A stretch of 8,924 bases of DNA, taken from contig NZ_CALACG010000337.1 of assembly GCF_937890585.1 (NCBI RefSeq), positions 1-8,924 of the forward strand, in the 5' to 3' direction. This document shows, one piece after another, positions 6,080 through 8,924 of this stretch (the first letter of the stretch is position 1; each line of letters opens with the position of its first letter). The notes under the pieces were generated by a model. The model searched no databases. It worked only from the letters and a program-made list of their open reading frames with translations, and had not been told where the DNA came from. Origin of the DNA: an uncultured Campylobacter sp. GTDB lineage: Bacteria > Campylobacterota > Campylobacteria > Campylobacterales > Campylobacteraceae. A program made the position numbers and the translations under genes.

Positions 6080-7159
6080 ATGCAAAGAAGAGATTTTTTT
6101 AAATTCAGTAGTTTTTTAGGTGCAGCAAGTCTGCTTCCAAGTGTCACTCTAGCTAGCGACGAGCCAGCAAACCCAGTAGTTAGAAATTTTGACGTAAATT
6201 TCAAACACCAGCTGCTTGAAAAGGGCAAAAGCTCAAGAATTTGGTTGCCCCTTCCGCTAAGCACCACTTATCAGCAACTAACCCAAGACTACGTCATAAA
6301 CACAACCGCTAAAAACGTCTATATCTCAGACACGCTAATACCAACAATGTATGGCGAATTTGAAGAAAATGAGCAAAGACCTATTTTAAATATCCAGTTT
6401 AAGATCCAAACAACAGAGCGCAATACCGACTTTAGCAAGGTAAATTTCGATCCAAATGAGAAGGTCGATCCTGCTGTTTTGGAGTTTTTAAAACCAACTT
6501 CACACATCCCAACTGACGGCGTCGTAAGGGCAAAAGCGCTTGAGATCGTTGGAAATTTAAAGGGCGATTTGGAGCGCGCAAAAGCGATATATACGTGGGT
6601 TGCAAACACTATGCAGCGTGATAACAGCGTCATTGGATGTGGCACGGGCGATGTTAAAGCCATCCTAGAAAGTGGCAAGCTAGTTGGCAAATGCACCGAC
6701 ATAAACTCAGTTTTTGTGGGACTTTGCAGATCAGTCGGCATCCCTGCTAGAGAAATTTTTGGCATTAGAGTTGGTCAGTCTAGATTTTCAGACCAAATGG
6801 GTAGCGCAAAAGATGGCGTAGCTAAAATTTCAGGCGGACAGCACTGCAGGGCTGAGTTTTATCTAAAAGGCTATGGTTGGATACCGGTTGATCCAGCAGA
6901 CGTTACAAAGGTAAGACTGGGCGAGAAGCTTACAAACGATGACGCTAAGATCGTAGCTGTTAGGGACTATTGCTTTGGCAACTGGGAGATGTGCTGGATA
7001 GGCTTTAACTACGGACGTGACTTTATCTTAAAGCCAACTCCAGAGCAAACACCGCTAAATAACTTTGGCTATCCATACGCTGAAGTTGATGGCAACACGC
7101 AAAACTACTATTCGCCAAAAGAATTTAGCTACGACTACGTATCAACAGAGCTAAAATGA
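6080..7159 (+). CDS. Tat-exported transglutaminase-like protein
   Basis: The 359-residue product starts with a twin-arginine signal MQRRDFFKF followed by a mild hydrophobic stretch ending TLA (residue 25), so it is probably exported folded to the periplasm. The N-terminal half (about 35-140) is a beta-rich domain often found ahead of bacterial transglutaminase cores. The core runs about 150-275. C205 in GKCTDINS, H255 in GGQHCRAEF and D271 in WIPVDPADV form the Cys-His-Asp triad of the superfamily, which includes cysteine proteases, peptide N-glycanases and cross-linkers. The reaction here is unknown. Further cysteines are C187, C216, C256, C298 and C305. The start has AAAGG eight bases upstream. 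The stop overlaps the next gene's ATG (ATGA), which suggests translational coupling to the mer-like genes. Confidence 0.88.
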   Translation: MQRRDFFKFSSFLGAASLLPSVTLASDEPANPVVRNFDVNFKHQLLEKGKSSRIWLPLPLSTTYQQLTQDYVINTTAKNVYISDTLIPTMYGEFEENEQRPILNIQFKIQTTERNTDFSKVNFDPNEKVDPAVLEFLKPTSHIPTDGVVRAKALEIVGNLKGDLERAKAIYTWVANTMQRDNSVIGCGTGDVKAILESGKLVGKCTDINSVFVGLCRSVGIPAREIFGIRVGQSRFSDQMGSAKDGVAKISGGQHCRAEFYLKGYGWIPVDPADVTKVRLGEKLTNDDAKIVAVRDYCFGNWEMCWIGFNYGRDFILKPTPEQTPLNNFGYPYAEVDGNTQNYYSPKEFSYDYVSTELK

Positions 7160-7479
7160 GAGCCTTTTGGCTGATACTAACATCCATAGGTAGTGCTATC
7201 GGCGCTACCTTGTGCTGCTTGCCGGCACTTCTTTTATTGCTTTTTGGCACATCTTTTTCATTTCTATCTTGGACACAAAATTTATACGAGTACCGCGTCC
7301 CTTTAAGCGTCGTGGCAGTCATTTGCTTTGTGATCTCAGGCATCGCTCTGTTTTACAAGCCAAAAAGCTGCAACCTAAGCTATAAAAAGAAAAAATGGAT
7401 ACTTATATATATACTTTTTGGAGTGATTTTGCTTTTACTCCTTACATATCCGGAGCTTTTAGGAGAAATTTATGCGTAA
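7156..7479 (+). CDS. MerT-like inner-membrane metal transport protein
   Basis: The 107-residue product has three hydrophobic helices (about 5-31, 48-67, 81-98). The first carries the vicinal pair C20-C21 in GATLCCLPALL, the place where MerT accepts a metal ion from periplasmic MerP. Known MerT proteins (about 116 residues) also have two cysteines in the cytoplasmic loop; here only C72 is present (KSCNLSY), with C57 inside the second helix. The family moves Hg(II) inward to mercuric reductase, but no merA or merR is in view, so another soft metal such as copper is possible. The gene overlaps the preceding stop by four bases and the next start by eight, so the three are very likely made together. 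Confidence 0.75.
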   Translation: MRAFWLILTSIGSAIGATLCCLPALLLLLFGTSFSFLSWTQNLYEYRVPLSVVAVICFVISGIALFYKPKSCNLSYKKKKWILIYILFGVILLLLLTYPELLGEIYA

Positions 7480-7729
7480 AATTTTAGTTTTAGCCCTTCT
7501 TGCACTTAGTTGCTACGCTGAGAAAACGATAGAGATTTCAGTACCCAGCATGCACTGTCCGCTTTGCACGGCGATAGTGCGAAAGGCCGCACTTAGCGTT
7601 GAGGGCGTAAAAAAGGCAGACGTGTCGCTAAAAGAGCGAAAAGCTGTCGTTATAGCAGATGACAAGGTCGATGAAAAAGAGCTTTTAAAGGCGGTTGATG
7701 CGACTGGCTATAAGGGCGAGATAAAATAA
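7472..7729 (+). CDS. MerP-like periplasmic heavy-metal-associated domain protein
   Basis: The 85-residue product has a signal sequence (residues 1-16, MRKILVLALLALSCYA) and a single heavy-metal-associated ferredoxin-like domain. The metal loop is SMHCPLC (26-32, C29 and C32), corresponding to GMTCxxC of MerP and copper chaperones. It is followed by the helix TAIVRKAALSVEGV and a closing AVDATGYKGEI typical of the fold. Cleavage after CYA would give a soluble periplasmic protein; C14 after ALS could alternatively be lipidated, which would tether it to a membrane. It probably hands metal to the MerT-like protein. It starts inside the end of the previous gene behind AGGAG. Confidence 0.82.
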   Translation: MRKILVLALLALSCYAEKTIEISVPSMHCPLCTAIVRKAALSVEGVKKADVSLKERKAVVIADDKVDEKELLKAVDATGYKGEIK

Positions 7730-7746
7730 ATTTAAGGGAGGCAAAT

Positions 7747-8924
7747 ATGTCAAAGAGCGAAGTTCTAACGAAATTTGAGACACTTGCAGCGATACCGCAC
7801 TGCAGTTATGAGACTGATAAGATGCGTGATTTTTTAGCTGATTTTGCAAGAGATAAGGGCTGTGAAGTCGTGGTCGACAGCTTTGGCAACGTTCATGCGT
7901 TTAAAGGCAAGCCAAAAATTTGCTTGCAAAGCCACTACGATATGGTCTGCATGGGCGATGCGCCAAAGATAGAGATCGTTTATGGCGATGATGGCTACAT
8001 GAGGGCTAAAAACTCGTCTTTAGGCGCTGATAACGGCATAGGCGTGGCTATAATGATGCAGATGATAAGCGAATTTGACGACATTGAGTGCCTCTTTACA
8101 AACAACGAAGAGGTCGGCATGGTCGGAGCTGCTGGTTTTAGCGGCGATCTTTTAGCCGATAAGCTTTTAAATTTAGACAGCGAAGAAGATGACCGCGTCA
8201 CTATCGGCTGCGCTGGTGGTGTAAATTTATTTGCTACTATTGCGCTCAATAGCAAAAAAACAAAAGAGAGCACGCTTTATGAAGTAAAAGTGAGCGGCCT
8301 ACCTGGCGGACACTCTGGCAACGAGATACATAAAAATATCCCAAATGCGATCAAGGTTTTGGCTACATTTGTGACTAAAAATGGCTGCAAGCTTGTTAAA
8401 TTTGAAGGTGGCGAGCGAAGCAACTCTATCCCAAGTAGCGCAACTGCGCTTGTATTAAGTGATAAGGAGTTAAAGAGCGAGTGCGAAAATTTAAGCGTGA
8501 AAAAGCTTGGCGTGGGAGATGAAATTTTAGAAAATGGCGAGAAAATTTTAGCTCTTATCAACTCATTTTCACAAGGCGTAAGAGCTTACAACTGCGAGCT
8601 AGGCATACCGCAAGATAGCGTAAACCTCTCTTTAGCAAAGATCAAAGATGACGGCACGCTTGAAGTGGAGTTTTTCGCAAGGTCAATGAGTAAAGACGGC
8701 CTAAATAGGATGGAATTTGAAATTTCTGAGCTTGCAAAGGCGGTCGGTTTTAACGTCATTTCAAAAGATAGAAATCCAGCTTGGAAGCCCATAAATGATC
8801 AATTTGCAAACGACATCCTAGAAGAGCTAAAAATTTATAAGCCAAATGCAAGAATAACAGCCGTGCACGCAGGACTTGAGTGTGGAGTGCTTTTGGAGAA
8901 AAAGGCGGGCCTTAGTGCATGTTC
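7747..8924 (+). CDS. pepD: Aminoacyl-histidine dipeptidase (PepD, M20 family), partial at 3' end
   Basis: This is a cytoplasmic zinc dipeptidase that splits Xaa-His and other dipeptides. The 392 visible codons begin at an ATG behind a strong AAGGGAGG ribosome site. The metal-site residues of the family are present: H63 and D65 in SHYDMVC, D95 in GADNGIG, E121-E122 in NNEEVG and D144 in LDSEE. The dimerisation or lid domain carries GLPGGHSGNEIHK. HAGLECG, characteristic of PepD, occurs near the cut. The last zinc-binding His lies beyond the window; little of the chain seems to be missing. It follows the MerP-like gene by 17 bases on the same strand, with no terminator between, so it may share the operon promoter, although its strong ribosome site would suit independent expression. 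Confidence 0.92.
   Translation, partial: MSKSEVLTKFETLAAIPHCSYETDKMRDFLADFARDKGCEVVVDSFGNVHAFKGKPKICLQSHYDMVCMGDAPKIEIVYGDDGYMRAKNSSLGADNGIGVAIMMQMISEFDDIECLFTNNEEVGMVGAAGFSGDLLADKLLNLDSEEDDRVTIGCAGGVNLFATIALNSKKTKESTLYEVKVSGLPGGHSGNEIHKNIPNAIKVLATFVTKNGCKLVKFEGGERSNSIPSSATALVLSDKELKSECENLSVKKLGVGDEILENGEKILALINSFSQGVRAYNCELGIPQDSVNLSLAKIKDDGTLEVEFFARSMSKDGLNRMEFEISELAKAVGFNVISKDRNPAWKPINDQFANDILEELKIYKPNARITAVHAGLECGVLLEKKAGLSAC

Noticed and set aside
6319..6765. 148-residue minus-strand frame inside the transglutaminase gene
   Set aside because: It is antisense to a frame with intact catalytic residues and a Tat signal; its translation shows no domain-like pattern.
7156..7729. Complete mercury resistance operon on a transposon
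   Set aside because: There is no merR, merA, inverted terminal repeat or transposase in the window, and base composition resembles the neighbours by eye.
7995..8792. Three minus-strand frames opposite pepD
   Set aside because: They are Ser/Pro/Leu-rich shadows of a gene with all expected M20 metal ligands.

Overview
The window looks like chromosomal DNA from a Campylobacter, more like the C. concisus/curvus/showae side of the genus than C. jejuni, although the species is an inference. The evidence is the AT-rich sequence full of AAATTT, a porin of the Campylobacter major outer membrane protein (MOMP) family, a class I PPK2, and a cmoB gene directly followed by a hot-dog protein resembling C. 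jejuni Cj0977. No insertion sequence, phage gene, CRISPR array, rRNA or tRNA was seen. Genes fill nearly all of the sequence and no gene-free stretch reaches 300 bases.

Layout. At 1-1454 (minus) is most of dsbD, cut by the window edge before its C-terminal thioredoxin domain. It diverges from ppk2 (1552-2361, plus). ppk2 converges on a small four-helix membrane protein (2413-2844, minus) across a strong bidirectional terminator. Next on the minus strand is the porin (2952-4205), with its own terminator, promoter region and an unexplained 27-bp inverted repeat upstream. A compact minus-strand operon follows (5988 down to 4408): a 55-residue putative lipoprotein, cmoB (tRNA wobble-uridine modification) and the hot-dog protein. 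The lipoprotein gene shows that cmoB should start at GTG 5819 rather than at the upstream in-frame ATG at 5927.

A 91-bp divergent promoter region separates that operon from a plus-strand operon running off the right edge. It encodes a Tat-exported transglutaminase-like protein, a MerT-like membrane protein, a MerP-like periplasmic metal-binding protein, and a PepD-type dipeptidase cut by the window end. The first three overlap by a few bases, so they are probably translationally coupled.

How the genes may work together. DsbD supplies reducing power to the periplasm. The transglutaminase-like protein, MerP-like protein, lipoprotein and porin also act in the envelope. The most unusual unit is the coupled transglutaminase-MerT-MerP set, which has no merR or merA in view and may be an uncharacterised metal acquisition or metal-handling module. 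That is an inference from gene order and motifs only.
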